From: Onchocerca volvulus | Taxonomy: Eukaryota; Nematoda; Chromadorea; Rhabditida; Onchocercidae | Direction: 5' to 3' | Assembly: GCA_000499405.2 (NCBI GenBank) | Contig: HG738136.1 | Span: 1,289,274-1,353,273, forward strand | DNA length: 64,000 bases | Shown here: positions 11,967 through 24,163 of the stretch, one piece after another | How the letters are laid out: the number at the start of each line of letters is the position of its first letter | Position numbering within the stretch: position 1 is the stretch's first letter | Made by a program: the position numbers and the translations under genes | The notes under the pieces: model-generated | What the model was told of the DNA's origin: nothing | What the model saw: only the letters and a program-made list of their open reading frames with translations | The model's database searches: none

Positions 11967-14900
11967 ATGGATTTAAAAAGTATATTTGATATTAAAAAAC
12001 GGTTACCTATCAAATTTTCATGTAAGTTTTGCGATTTTTGAGTTTTGATTTTAGTTTTTTTTTTTTTTTTTCTTTCAAATAGGGATCGAAATTTTTGAGA
12101 TATCGATTGTCTCTTTGGAAGCGAGAAATAAGAGTTGGAGAATCGAAATATTCAAAAAGTTCGAAAGTATTTGATAAGTTATACAGTTTATACTGATAAT
12201 TATCTTCATCTTTTTTTAGATCGTGGAAAGGAAGCATTACAGAAAATATGCTACAAAAAATTATCAAATTTCTTCGAAAAAAATGTTGTTCTGTGGAAAA
12301 GGTTAGAACATTTTGAGCAGTAGTTCCATTAGCAGGAATTAATTTTTAAAAAAAAAAGGTGAAAAAATTCATTGATCAATTTCATGACTTCCTTAACGAA
12401 CATATTTTTGTCAAGAATAGTTTGTGAATTTTCTTTAGAATTTTGGCAGTATATGTGAAAATTAAAAAGCATTTCAATTATAAACTTAAAATCATAAGCT
12501 ATTATTTTCGATCATATTTGAATAGAGATAATTTCTGCAATCAAAAAAAAAAAAATGAATCAGTATTATTTTTTATTTTTAAAAAAATGGATCAGTATTA
12601 TTTTTTATTCCTATTTGGACTAAGTTTGAAACAAAAATTAAGCTTAAGAAAAAGGCAGTCTTCATTATTTATTGAATTTAAAAAGAAAAGACTGAAATTA
12701 AGAAATTTTAGGAGTTCACGGCAATACGCTTTCTCGTATTATGCGCATTTCTTTTTCGAATTCGTCCCCTTTTCAAATGATACTTTGATTAATTATCAAT
12801 CAACCAATCCAAAAACATGGGAGGAAGCATCATTGCTGCATTTCTTTTTCTTGGATCCGACTGTAAGTTTTTAAATTAAGTTAGATGTAATAAACAGACA
12901 TCGCTTAACTGCAATGGTAGAACTTTTTTTGTATTAATCATAGATTAACATGTTTAAATAAATGCAAATAGTTGTTTCCATGACTCACTAATTCCTTCAC
13001 ATGAGCACTAATAGAGTCAGTGCAATTGACATTTTATTTCTTCTTTTTGCCATGAATTGCGGCGAGAATTTTTGTTTCAGCATAATTTTTGATATAATAA
13101 CCCATTTATTCATAAATGTAAAATTGAATCATCATAAATGAGATTTAGTTTTTTTGAAATGTCAAGATAAAAATACCACTATTGTTGAAATGAGATGTTT
13201 TAAAAATGTGATTGGAGTTACTGAACTAAATTGTTTGGAAAAATGACTGATCGCCATCTCATTTATATTTCAGACGATAGCGGAATATCGAAGTGAATAC
13301 AGAAATGAGGTAAGCGAATGGTTCGCAACATTAAGCAAAACTGAAGGTGCAGAATGGTTAATTGTATTCGATAGTTTAAAAGCACGGGAAAAAAAGTGTC
13401 GTGGAGCTCTTATTGAGCGGATCAAAAGCGATTTTGCGAGATTCACAAATAGGTTTACGCGATTTTGAATTTCTATCTTACTTTCATGCAGTTTTCCATT
13501 CAAATTTCTTTATTGAAATTTTTCGAATATTCTTTGTTTTGTGTCCCTCATCTTCACTATTAGACAAGCAAAGCATTGTGGATTCATTGTAACTTCGGGT
13601 AACTTACTGGACATTTAGCTTTTTAAAAAACAACCTGTTTTTAATTATGTTTTGTATTAAATGAATTTACTAATAACAGTTTATCGAAAGATAGATTAAA
13701 AGGAAAAAAATGAGTGATTGATATAGTAAGTCATTTCAGGAAGTGATAGATGTTTAACGTGTTGCTATGATTTGTATAAAAGTAGTTTTTTCTTCAGAAA
13801 TCGATCGGTTTTCAAGAGAAAAGAAATCTGTAGTCAATAATCAATATTTAAGTTTGGAAGAATAAATTCGTTAATGTTATATCAGTATGTGAGATTGTAT
13901 TTCACAATTAAGAATTTTCGTCGAATTTCATTAAATTAATTTGATTTAAATCAGTTTTCCGCAATGTTTCGCATATTTCAGGATTGTTGAAATCTCTGAC
14001 CCATCGAATATAGTACCATTGCAGAACAGCGTGCAGTCACATCTATTAAATTCTCTGGAGGATTATATTACTCATGAGGAAAATAATTTATCCAAGCGAA
14101 ATGATCAATATTCCGATCCTAATTTTGACTTCATTACATTTTGTCGAAAACAAGTAAGATAGTTATACTTTTTATGACTAAGGATAAAATTCAGTAGCTT
14201 GTGCCATTTTATATTACAAGAAGAAAATTACTACTTCTTTCTTTTAATATTACCAATAAAAAAAAAAAAAAAAACAAAAAAAAATTATGTCTTTTGTAAT
14301 GGGCAGAAGTCATAGTCCATGATATAGCGTAATCCTGAATCAAGCAGTTAGTATGAAACTTGTAATTAACAGGAAAATTGCTATTTTTGGGAGAGCCATC
14401 GGTTTTTAGATGAGTTTGTCTCGTCTTTATCAAAGTTTGGAGATGTTTGATCAAACACTTGCATTGTTTGATGAACTTGATGCTACGCTGTCACTAATTG
14501 CTCTTCATCATTCATCAGAAGGTTAAAAAAATGCATTGTCAAATTTCATTAAATTTGAGTTAAAAAAAATTGAAATTTCCAGCCTGAATAATTTCATAAA
14601 TTCTGAAATATTGAATATTATGAATCGTAACTTTTTCAAAATCATATATGTGGATTTCTTTAAACGTCATATGGCTTTTAATATCTTTTCTAGGACCTAT
14701 ACCAAAGTGGTTAGCGTCATCAAAATGTTCAACTTCAATGTCATCAGGTTGTCCACTTTTCGTGGCAATGCTGAAATGTGATGCACCGTGGGATAATATT
14801 ACGATTGTTGAATTACGCTACATCATTTTGGCACACCAAATAATGGTACTGATGGATTTAGTAGTTTTTTTTTTCCTTCTTTTTGGCAGTTATTGTTTTT

Positions 14901-17900
14901 ATATTCATATATTATCATAGTCGATTTGGTTGCTTTTGGAATGTCAATTAGAAAAAATAATGGAATTTGTAATTTGAGGTGGTAGATGATTGAAGGAGTG
15001 ATTTTAAATGGTAGATGGCAAAAACCTTTTCATGATACTATTATGCATGCTATTTGTTAAAAAGAAGTGAAATTTATTAAATAATGGCATATAATTGAAG
15101 TTGTATAATTTAAAAAAAAAAATGCCTGTTGTAATCCTAGAATTTCTAGAAATGGAATATAATAATGACTTGGATATACATTATTCTGAGATTATTGAAA
15201 GAAATACCACCAGTCAATATTTTTATAACTTGAAATAGCTCGGCGCTTTTTGATTTATGTTTCGATGAGTCGCATCAAATCAAATTCAATATTTTTGCTT
15301 TACTGTGGATGAATTTCGTCATTTTATTTATGAATTTTAAAAAACAATTTTTTCCAGAACACGATGCACATATACGAGGAACGCTTGCGGCAGCTATCAG
15401 TTTCAAGTGCTGATAGCTCACGAAATTTGAAAACTGAATTTGCTGTTATGTTGTTGCGTTACTCGCTGCGTTGCTTAAATGCGATATTCGAAAGTATGGT
15501 AGTTTTCAAGGTATTTCGATCTTCTAAATTCAAATTCACTTACAAAAGAGAATATATAAAGAGAAAGGAAATAAGTATAAGTAAGAGATTGAAGTACTAG
15601 TCAACTTTTAAACTATGCTCTTTCTTTTCAAATCATGTTTGTTATCATTGGTTTTCTGTTATTTTAATTATTTACTACTTATTTATAATTAGTTTCTTAA
15701 TCAGTGTTATTTTGAATTTGTTCCTATGTTTTTATATTGTAATTCATCTGTTCTTAGCGTACATGCATTCGTTTTTGCATGCTCAATTTTTGTTATTTAT
15801 TTCAAAGTTGAGCAAATTTTCAGCTTTTTCTTTTCTGATTCTTATCAGGTTTATTCCTCCAGATAATATTGGACTGCGACGAGATGCAGTGTTGGATAGT
15901 TTCATTTTGCTTGGAAACAATGCAGTTGACATCGTTATTGACCGAAATAACACATGTTGAACAAGCAGCTAATTTCACTTGTTCGCTCAAATTGGCCAGT
16001 TGCCAAGCTGTAAGTTGAACAGTCCTTATCAGTTTGAAATCATGTAAAATCTTTGGAGTTAGCATCATATAAAATTTTTCAAAAAGAATTTTTTTAATTA
16101 TAAAATAATTTTCACTGATATTAGATCTATCCCAGATGTCAAAATTGAATGAAAGATGGAATTTGATTAATTGGAAGAAAATAGCGAAATGGTTTGAAGA
16201 TGGAATTGCACAGTGTGGCATGGAAGCAATTAAAACGAATGCTGCTGATGAAATAAGGCAAAAATTTTATCTGTATATGAAACTAACTTCTTTGTTCATT
16301 CTGTTTGTTTGCAAGTTTTATCTTTGACTTTAAAAAGAATCAAAGTTTGATTAATTTTGAAATACTTCAGCGCAAAGATTTGATCAATTCGTATACTTCA
16401 CTTGCTACTGATTAACAAAGTTGACTCTGTTGTTGCAATTCAAATTTTTTTTTCCATTTTCACATAGTCTCTGGATCAAATTTCAAATCTTTTAGAAAAT
16501 AAAAGCAGAATTGTCCTTCATATTTTAGCTGAATTTACAGGAATTGATGAATTATTCATTGCAGGCAACTTCTTTCTGATAAGCAGCAATTCACGCATTA
16601 CATGCAGAAATATCATGAAAGTTCTATCGTTCTCCTAAATCACTTTGGATGGAGACGTGAAGCACGTGCAGTCGGTTGGGAGTTGGCAAAATTTTTGTTG
16701 TATGATAATTTTTTGGTTTATATTTGCTATCCAATTATGAATTACAACAATCCGTCACAGCATTGATATATTTCAGAAATTAATTTCTAGTCAGTTTTCC
16801 GAAAAAAGTAGTCAGTGTTTGTCTGATGTTTAACTTTAAAACACAGTGAAATTGTGTAGAAAGAATTATGCACGTTATAGAATTCATTTTTAATAAGTAT
16901 TCTGACTGATTGTCCCAAACTAAATTCTGTCTTACTTTTATTTTGTTCTTTCAGATCATCGGATCGTGCAGAAGGAGCACTTCCGTATTTATTGAATTTT
17001 ATTTCCGATTTAATTGCAGACGGTTCACCTGTAATACTGCTTAGAGATACGCTATTGTTCACTGTGAATCATTTGGAAAAATTCCCAGGAATCCATTTTA
17101 AGGAGTAAGCTTTTGTTCCATATCGTTATTTCTTTAGTTTTGAGAACTAATCCAAATTTTTATTTTCAGATTTACTAATTGAAAGCAAGAAATTTTAGGC
17201 TTGTAGACTTTTATTTGATTTTGATGAAATTGGCAAAGACAGAAACAGAACGGGTCAAATATTGCAATAAATTATTGGAGTTAAGTGAAAAACCGAATAT
17301 AACGAAGATAAGGTTCTGTTTTCTGAATCTAATGAAAACAATAGTCTTCTTAAAAGAAAAGGACAGAAATTTCAAAATTTTTAATTCGTGAAAGAAATAT
17401 TTTCGCATTAAGTTCTATTGAAGCAGTTGAATCTTTTTACGCTACTGAAGTTGTTTTTAATGATGAAGTTTGAGAATTTACAAGATCTTGCCGATCATTT
17501 ATATATCTAAAAAGATTATATCTTATTGATCAAACCAAGATATTATTCGTTCTTTGAAATGAACATATTTGTAGGTTGGATTCAAACTGTAAACAACGCA
17601 AGGCTTTCTCGTTTGGTTGCAATTCTTCGTTTCCGTTTCTAACAGCAACACCAAATGAAATAGTTAAAGTTGATGCAAAAGTTATTAGTTATCTTCCTAA
17701 ATCAATAAAAAACTTCAAATTACATTGCTACATGAAACTTTTTGTTCAAGATGGAGCGCAGAAACGAACTGCTGGGCGCCAACCGCACTTTGAATGCACG
17801 CATAGTGTACGTTATCTGCTAAATTTCTCTTTCGTAAGAATTTCCTAAACTCTTTCCACTCAAATGTCATCGTGATTCTGTGAAACACGCAGTAATATGC

Positions 17901-20900
17901 TGACATCTTAAAATAGTACACTGATTCACAATTTACTAATCGGCAAATATTTAATTGATCGGATGATCAAAATTTTGGTGATTAGAATTGCTTGTTTTTA
18001 TCATCGAAACTTAACATTATCACTTTAGTACTTGAAACTTTTCTCCATTTGTTGTATTATGGTTTGATATTGGCTAGTTTTTTTCATTCATCCATTATAA
18101 AGGTTCATTTTTGTGAAAGTTTTTTATAATTTCCCTAAATATTCGTCATGCAAGACTGGAGTTTCATGAATTCCAGGAAGTAGATGGTATTAGTCGTTTT
18201 GCATGTATCTGGAAAGGCGATATTGAAGTGCGAAAAGACTCGCTTCTAGGATTTAGCATGAATTCGATTGAAGAATCAGGAGATTGCTTGATTTTCCAAA
18301 GTTCTGCGACAGATGAACTCAAGTCCGGTGAAAATGTTCTTACATTGACCGCTAAGGTATCTTTTGAATATGATTACAATTTAATAGCATTTTTTATCTC
18401 AAAATTTCTAAAAATTATTTTATTTTTTTATGTATTTCTTCTATATTTCTGGCATGAATGAATTCCAAGAGAGATTTTATCTTTGAATGAGAAAGGGTAA
18501 ATTTAGTTTTAACTTTTAAATGAGCTGAGCCAAGGAGCAGTGATTCCGAATATAATGTCAGTCTATTTATTATAATACGTTTTTTTTTTTTTTGGGGTAG
18601 GCATCAGAAAATACTGGTTTGTACGTCTTTGATTACTTCGAGTTGGAGATTGGTCGTTCATTAATATTGCGCTGTGATTGGCTAAATATGCCGGAAATCG
18701 AAAAGGATTTAGCCCAGCTACCAATATGTTTTGTCCATCGTAAACCGATTTCTGTCAAATTGAAACCACCACCAAGTAAATTTAAAATTTTTACTGTATG
18801 TTTTCTTGAATGTGTAGTTGATTTTTTTTTTCAAGTTTTTTGCTTTCATCGGGACCTTGAAATTTCTTTATTTTTTATCAGATTAATTATAATGTCTTTT
18901 TTAAGCGTTATAACTATTATCTTTGAAAACGAATAATTTGATTATATTTGAGATATTAAGTCTCATTAATAAACCAGTTTCTTGAAAGATTTCTTCCTTA
19001 TTTTTTTAATTATTAAATAAATTATAAGTTAATTTAATTTCTTTTATAATTATTTGTCGGTTTTATTTTGGCTAATTTAATTCATCTATTGTTATTATTA
19101 TTTTACAATAATATTTTGTTTTGAGTAAATCATCAATCAATTGCTTTTTCAATTATATTTTTTGTAATTTCATATTAAATACAAAGAGCCGAAAAAATGA
19201 GCATTGCGAAAAATAATATAGTATCAAAATTGAAAAACGAAAGAAGCAAATGTAATTCCAAAAGGAATAACAGCTATTATTTCTTTGAGATAATATGTTT
19301 TCGTATACAAAAAGAATGTGTTTTTGTTGAATTAATAATGGTAAGATAAATATTGTTAAAGAATCATCATTTGATATATGTAAGTAGAATTTGATGGCTA
19401 CTCATACAGTCTAAATTGGGTAGACAATGTCGGTTCAATTGTTAGAGTAGCTTATTAAATTTGAATTTAAATTATTGTTGTAGATGGTACACTGATAGCA
19501 GGTGTAGCACAGCATATCGAATTCGAGATTTTTTATGGCACTGGAAGATCGATAAATGATGAAAATTCAGTGCTACAATTAACTTGTCCTACTGGAAGTG
19601 ATTTGGAATTTTGGGTATAATTATTTTGTAAAATCCTTAATATTTCAAATTTGTCTGCTTCATTTGGTTTTTTTTTTTTTTTTGGAATTCACATCATAGA
19701 CATAATTTCAATGATTTTCTGCATTTAACTCTTCATCAGCAAACAATTTTCTAAATGCAGTTAGAGTATTCGCTATCTTATAAGCCACTCTTAAGGTCTT
19801 ATATGAGGGATACTGTATTTTGAGTGCCATAAGGGAATATTATGCTTAATAAATATCATTTTTTACTTTTATATTTTCAATTTTTTGCACCTCCATAAAT
19901 TCACTGTAAGTTTATGCTGTGTCTTTTTATTTATAGTGTCAGTTATCTTAAAGGAAAAGAAAGAGGACACTAAATTATCTGAAGTGATTCGCGAAATCCA
20001 CACCATTTAAATCACTTTGTTTTGCTTATGCTAATTTGATTTTTTATTTTTCAGGATATATCTGGATCAAAATGGTCTGAAATCTGTAATTATTCGTTGA
20101 ATCATCTCCCCTCTGAAATTAGTGAAACTATCACCATTCATTTGTGTAAAACTCTTCGAAATCTTTCAAACAGTGAGGAAAATATGAAAAATCAATTGCC
20201 AACGTATACTGCACAGGTATTTCTTCATGATTTCGTGATGATCTGGATGGGATTTCCACTTAAAAATAATTTTCTTTGACCAAAGATCATATTTTCATGG
20301 AAATATCAATAACATCACTGAAATAAATTGAATTTAGCGTAGGATTGATGATTTTTTTGTAGAAATTTTTTCTACAAAAATTTGCAGAAATTCAAATTTA
20401 GATTTTGGTAAAATGGATGGGTAAAAAATGGAGCTTTACGATTGATTTTGTGTCGTTTGTAAATATTGATAACAATACTTCTTTACTGGAGGAAAGGTTA
20501 AGCTGCCTGTCTTCCTTTTATCGCGAATTTTAAAGTATCTTTTGAATTCGATTTCGATATGCAATTTCGCTTTTCTCTGGACATTATTAAATTATCTTCA
20601 TTAGAATGTCACAAAGCTTTTCAGAGTTCTTTTTGAATTAGTACTTTCCCGAAGCATTGACGAGTGGTTGATTATACCTCAAGAAGCTATGTTGAGCAAG
20701 ATAAGTGACGAATTACCCGAAATGCCGGCGAAATTGCTAAATCCCAGGCTCACGGTAAGTCAAAACTTTTTTTACAGATTTCAGGACTTCAACATTTTCC
20801 ACTTCACTAATTGTTCAAATTCTTTTAATTTGTTCTCGGATTTTTATATTTAAAATTGTGACTTTAATTAAATTGACAAAAAAATTACAAAAAATATTGT

Positions 20901-23855
20901 TATCATATTTTTTTATATAGATCGATAAGTTTCAAATATAGATATTGGGGCTAGAAAATTTACATGATTTTTATTAGGGTTGTTGATAATTAAATTTTGA
21001 TGCTAATTCGCCGAGACTTAATCTATTAAATTAAATTTGATATATTTTAACATAGAAAGTAATATAATAGTTCCTTTCCAGGATATAAAGCCAGGAAGTA
21101 GGTACCGTTTTGTCTGGATTCTACCATCAAGTAAAGGAAAAGTGGATGTGATTGAACATTACAAATTACGGTTTATTTATCGGGTGAAATCTTTAAACAG
21201 GTATACTGATGAAGAAGAATTAATTTATGACCGCGAATATTCATTATTCGATGAATTTTTTGTACAGTGTAAAACGGTTAGTTTTTATAGCTTTAAAATT
21301 TTTAAGATTTTTTAAAATTTCTAATTCAGTACCTTTTTAATCTCTTGAGAGATATTGATATATTTTGATCATTGAATAGTTCCTTTTTCTGAATAAAAAT
21401 ATCTTTCCTTATCGCTTATTTCTTTAAATTGAATTTTAATTACACTTCATTTGAGTGAAGTTCAACGACATTTTCGATTCTGCAATAATATTCTTTGATA
21501 AACTATAGGATGTCTGACTACGCTTTAATATTTTTAGATGCTGATTGTTTTCCTTTTATCTGAAACAAGAGACGGAATGCCTAGCAAAGAGGCGGCCCTT
21601 TAAAACTTGAAATCTTTGTAGTAGAGGATATCGGCTTTTGTAATTTAAATTGGTCAAGAAAATATGATATGATTCAAGTTTTTCAAGTTTTGAAAATGAA
21701 GGAATGAGGAATGAAAACTTTACTTAATATATCTGTTCTTTTTTTTTTACTGGAAATCTAATAAGCATCCGATATTTTTATCCTATAGATAGAGTGCTGT
21801 AAACAATTCTTAAAACTGATGAAATTTAAGTTAGAAAAAGCTCGAATTTGTTCAGCTGAATTCTTGGAATCTTAAAGATTTTGTGAGTCGTATTTTCAGC
21901 CAAATTATGAACTTTGTGCTCAAGTGCTTTCATCACATCCTGGTGCAGTTCTTTGTCGTGTTGAAGATGCATGTGATATGATAGTTTCATTGCGAAGTTT
22001 AACAAATCGTGTTGAAACAGTAGTTGTTGGTGTTGATGCTGATCCGTGTTTTTGGACAATTAGTGAGAAATATAAATGTAAGTGTGCACTTTTACACGCT
22101 GGTTTTTTTTTTTTCCAAATTTAGTGTTGAGATTTAAGCTGTAATACTAATTTGAAATTTGGATACAAATTCATTCCTTAAATTTGTCGGTCAAATTTGC
22201 ATTTTCTTAACGAGATTTTTTATAATAAGACAGAAACATGCTTATTTCTGTTCATTCATTTTCCTACTTTTTAAATTTTATTTTCAAAACTTTATCTTTC
22301 CCTGTGCTAGGTTAAGATCGAATGCTTTATGTAACTTTTATTTTTATTATTTGTTTCATCTTTTTAGAATGTTCCTAATTTATGTTCACTAATCCGCGAT
22401 TGAAATTTCAAACTCTTTGATTTTGCGGATTTAAAAGGAACTGAAAATTTTGTGAGCAGTCTTTATCTTTCCGTTATTTCGCACCTATCTTTAATTCATT
22501 TTGCAGTATTACATGTAAAAGAGAGCGGTCTGGGGCAAATTTCATTTACAGTATTTCCAAAAATGATTGGATTCTTACCATATCCGCTTATATCTGTATA
22601 TGGTTATCAACATAAACGATCAAATTCAGTGAGTAGTTTTTATTAATAACACGAAAATGAGTTTCACATAACCAAGTTTTTAGTTATAACTAAATGATGC
22701 CTTGCTGTTTTTGTATGGTTTTGAAAAATGAAGTGATTCAGGATAATATGTTACGTCTTGTAGTATGTTGTAGTGCGGTAAAATAGTCATGTTGCATTGC
22801 GGTAGAATAGTTTTTTTTTTTTTTTTTTCGAAGTAACTATTGAAAAAGATGAATTGTCAATATACCACACAGAATACTCGCGCATAATTAATAAAGTTTG
22901 AGATCTTAAGAGATAAGATAATAGTATTGAGGGTAGCATTTTTTTAATTGAAAATTTTATATTTTGCTCAGTTAACATAGTATCATTTCTATATTACTTC
23001 AGATTAGGAGGATCTCCTTCAACTTAGTAGGATTGATCACTTCAAAATTTTTCATTTATTTTTTCTTATGATCAATTTGCGGGTCTATTTTACTCTGTCA
23101 AAATTTTAACAAATTCTTTGCTCTGAACTTTCGTTTTCATCATTTATTTGAGAACTGATCGATTATTAGTTTTTCAGTTACATCTTATGATAGATCCTTA
23201 ATATATATATATATTCCAGTTTCCCCCAATATTTATTCCTTTCTTCTTTTTGCTAGTCGGATGATCACATGCAAAATATAAACAAATAACATTTTCCCGA
23301 AGGAGGCTCATAGTGTCAATTGTTATGCCATTTATTTTAATTCATATATTGATCTAAATCATTAATTTATACAGAATTACATATACGCTAAATAATCTTT
23401 TTCATATCAAAAACAATATCATGGATACAAAAATTGATTAGGAGGAAGTTAAATATGAACAATTGCAATTGCAATTTTTACAGCGCTGTGTAATTTTGAT
23501 TAAGATGTTGCGATTTAAAGTGATGTAATTGTTATAAAAAAAGAAGAAAAGAAATAACTGCTTTATATCTAATTGAAAGTTGGCGAATTTTTCGTTTAGT
23601 ATTACTTGAATAAAATCTGAACTGAATCAAATAAATTACGATTACTATTAATTTCTTTTCCAGGATACTTCCCAATCATCCAATGAAAGTAGTGATAGTT
23701 TTGGACCAAGATTGTCTAGCTTTGTACGAACAAATGGAAAGCAAGTGCATGTGCTTGGTGCTTTTGCTACGTCAATTGATTCGAAGAGTGCTATTAGCAT
23801 AAAAACTAGTCGTTTGAAAGAAGCAAAAAGCCGAATAACGAAGCTTTTCGATTAG
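11967..23855 (+). CDS. TRAPPC10: Trafficking protein particle complex subunit 10 (TRAPPII complex)
   Basis: Twenty-three phase-consistent exons: 11967-12021, 12220-12301, 12712-12862, 13274-13452, 13982-14153, 14410-14521, 14694-14845, 15358-15510, 15863-16009, 16136-16257 (or 16272), 16565-16699, 16955-17104, 17199-17312, 17575-17806, 18177-18356, 18601-18775, 19484-19614, 20055-20216, 20605-20754, 21082-21276, 21900-22077, 22507-22628 and 23664-23855. They encode about 1146 residues; the human protein is near 1260. Family landmarks include WEEASLLHFFFLDP, EWLIVFDSLK, EMFDQTLALFDELDA (human DALVQYDELDA), LDCDEMQCWIVSFCLE (human ALDCWVFLSCLE) and YCNKLLELSEKP. TRAPPC10 is a TRAPPII-specific subunit of the Rab-activating complex acting in late Golgi and endosomal traffic. 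The N-terminal half resembles the family's helical region and the C-terminal half its beta-rich part. Exon 10 ends either at a GC donor or 15 bases later at a GT donor; both keep frame. No break or internal stop is seen. Confidence 0.93.
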
Positions 23856-23979
23856 ACAATTTTATTCTTTGCTATTATATATATTTATTCATTTGTTATT
23901 CCCTTTATTCTTATATTGCATCATTTTATCATTGTTCCAAGTTTTAAAATTTAACAAACGATTGATTATTTATTTCTGT

Positions 23980-24163
23980 TTAATTGATGTTGTTCGATTG
24001 ATTATTCTCAATTGACTCCTCTTGCCCAACTTGTTTAAGTGTAATAGAAAAGTCTACTTGGCTTATATTGCTTTCTATTTTTTTTTTTTCTTTAGTTAAC
24101 TCCGCTGTTCTGTGCTCTATCCGTTTGATTCTATTGCAGAAAAGCTCTCTACTGTTTGTAGAA
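23980..24163 (-). other. Possible minus-strand terminal exon, unassigned
   Basis: On the minus strand, an acceptor ending CTACAAACAG is followed from about 24163 by an open frame that ends with TAA at 23980. An AATAAA follows a few bases later. The translation is charged and coil-like (RIKRIEHRTAELTKEKKKIE). A strong GTGAGT donor lies just upstream on the same strand, but no upstream exon could be joined convincingly. The real coding status is uncertain. Confidence 0.25.

Noticed and set aside
12443..12874. 143-codon open frame taken as one gene
   Set aside because: Only 12712-12862 is a TRAPPC10 exon; the upstream part is Lys/Phe-rich intron read-through.
14377..14409. Short frame KIAIFGRAIGF before TRAPPC10 exon 6, ending in a stop
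   Set aside because: It is intron sequence: the acceptor GTTTTTAG ends at 14409 and the exon starts at 14410 in phase with its neighbours.
15820..16221. 133-codon minus-strand frame
   Set aside because: Antisense to two TRAPPC10 exons that fit the family in phase.
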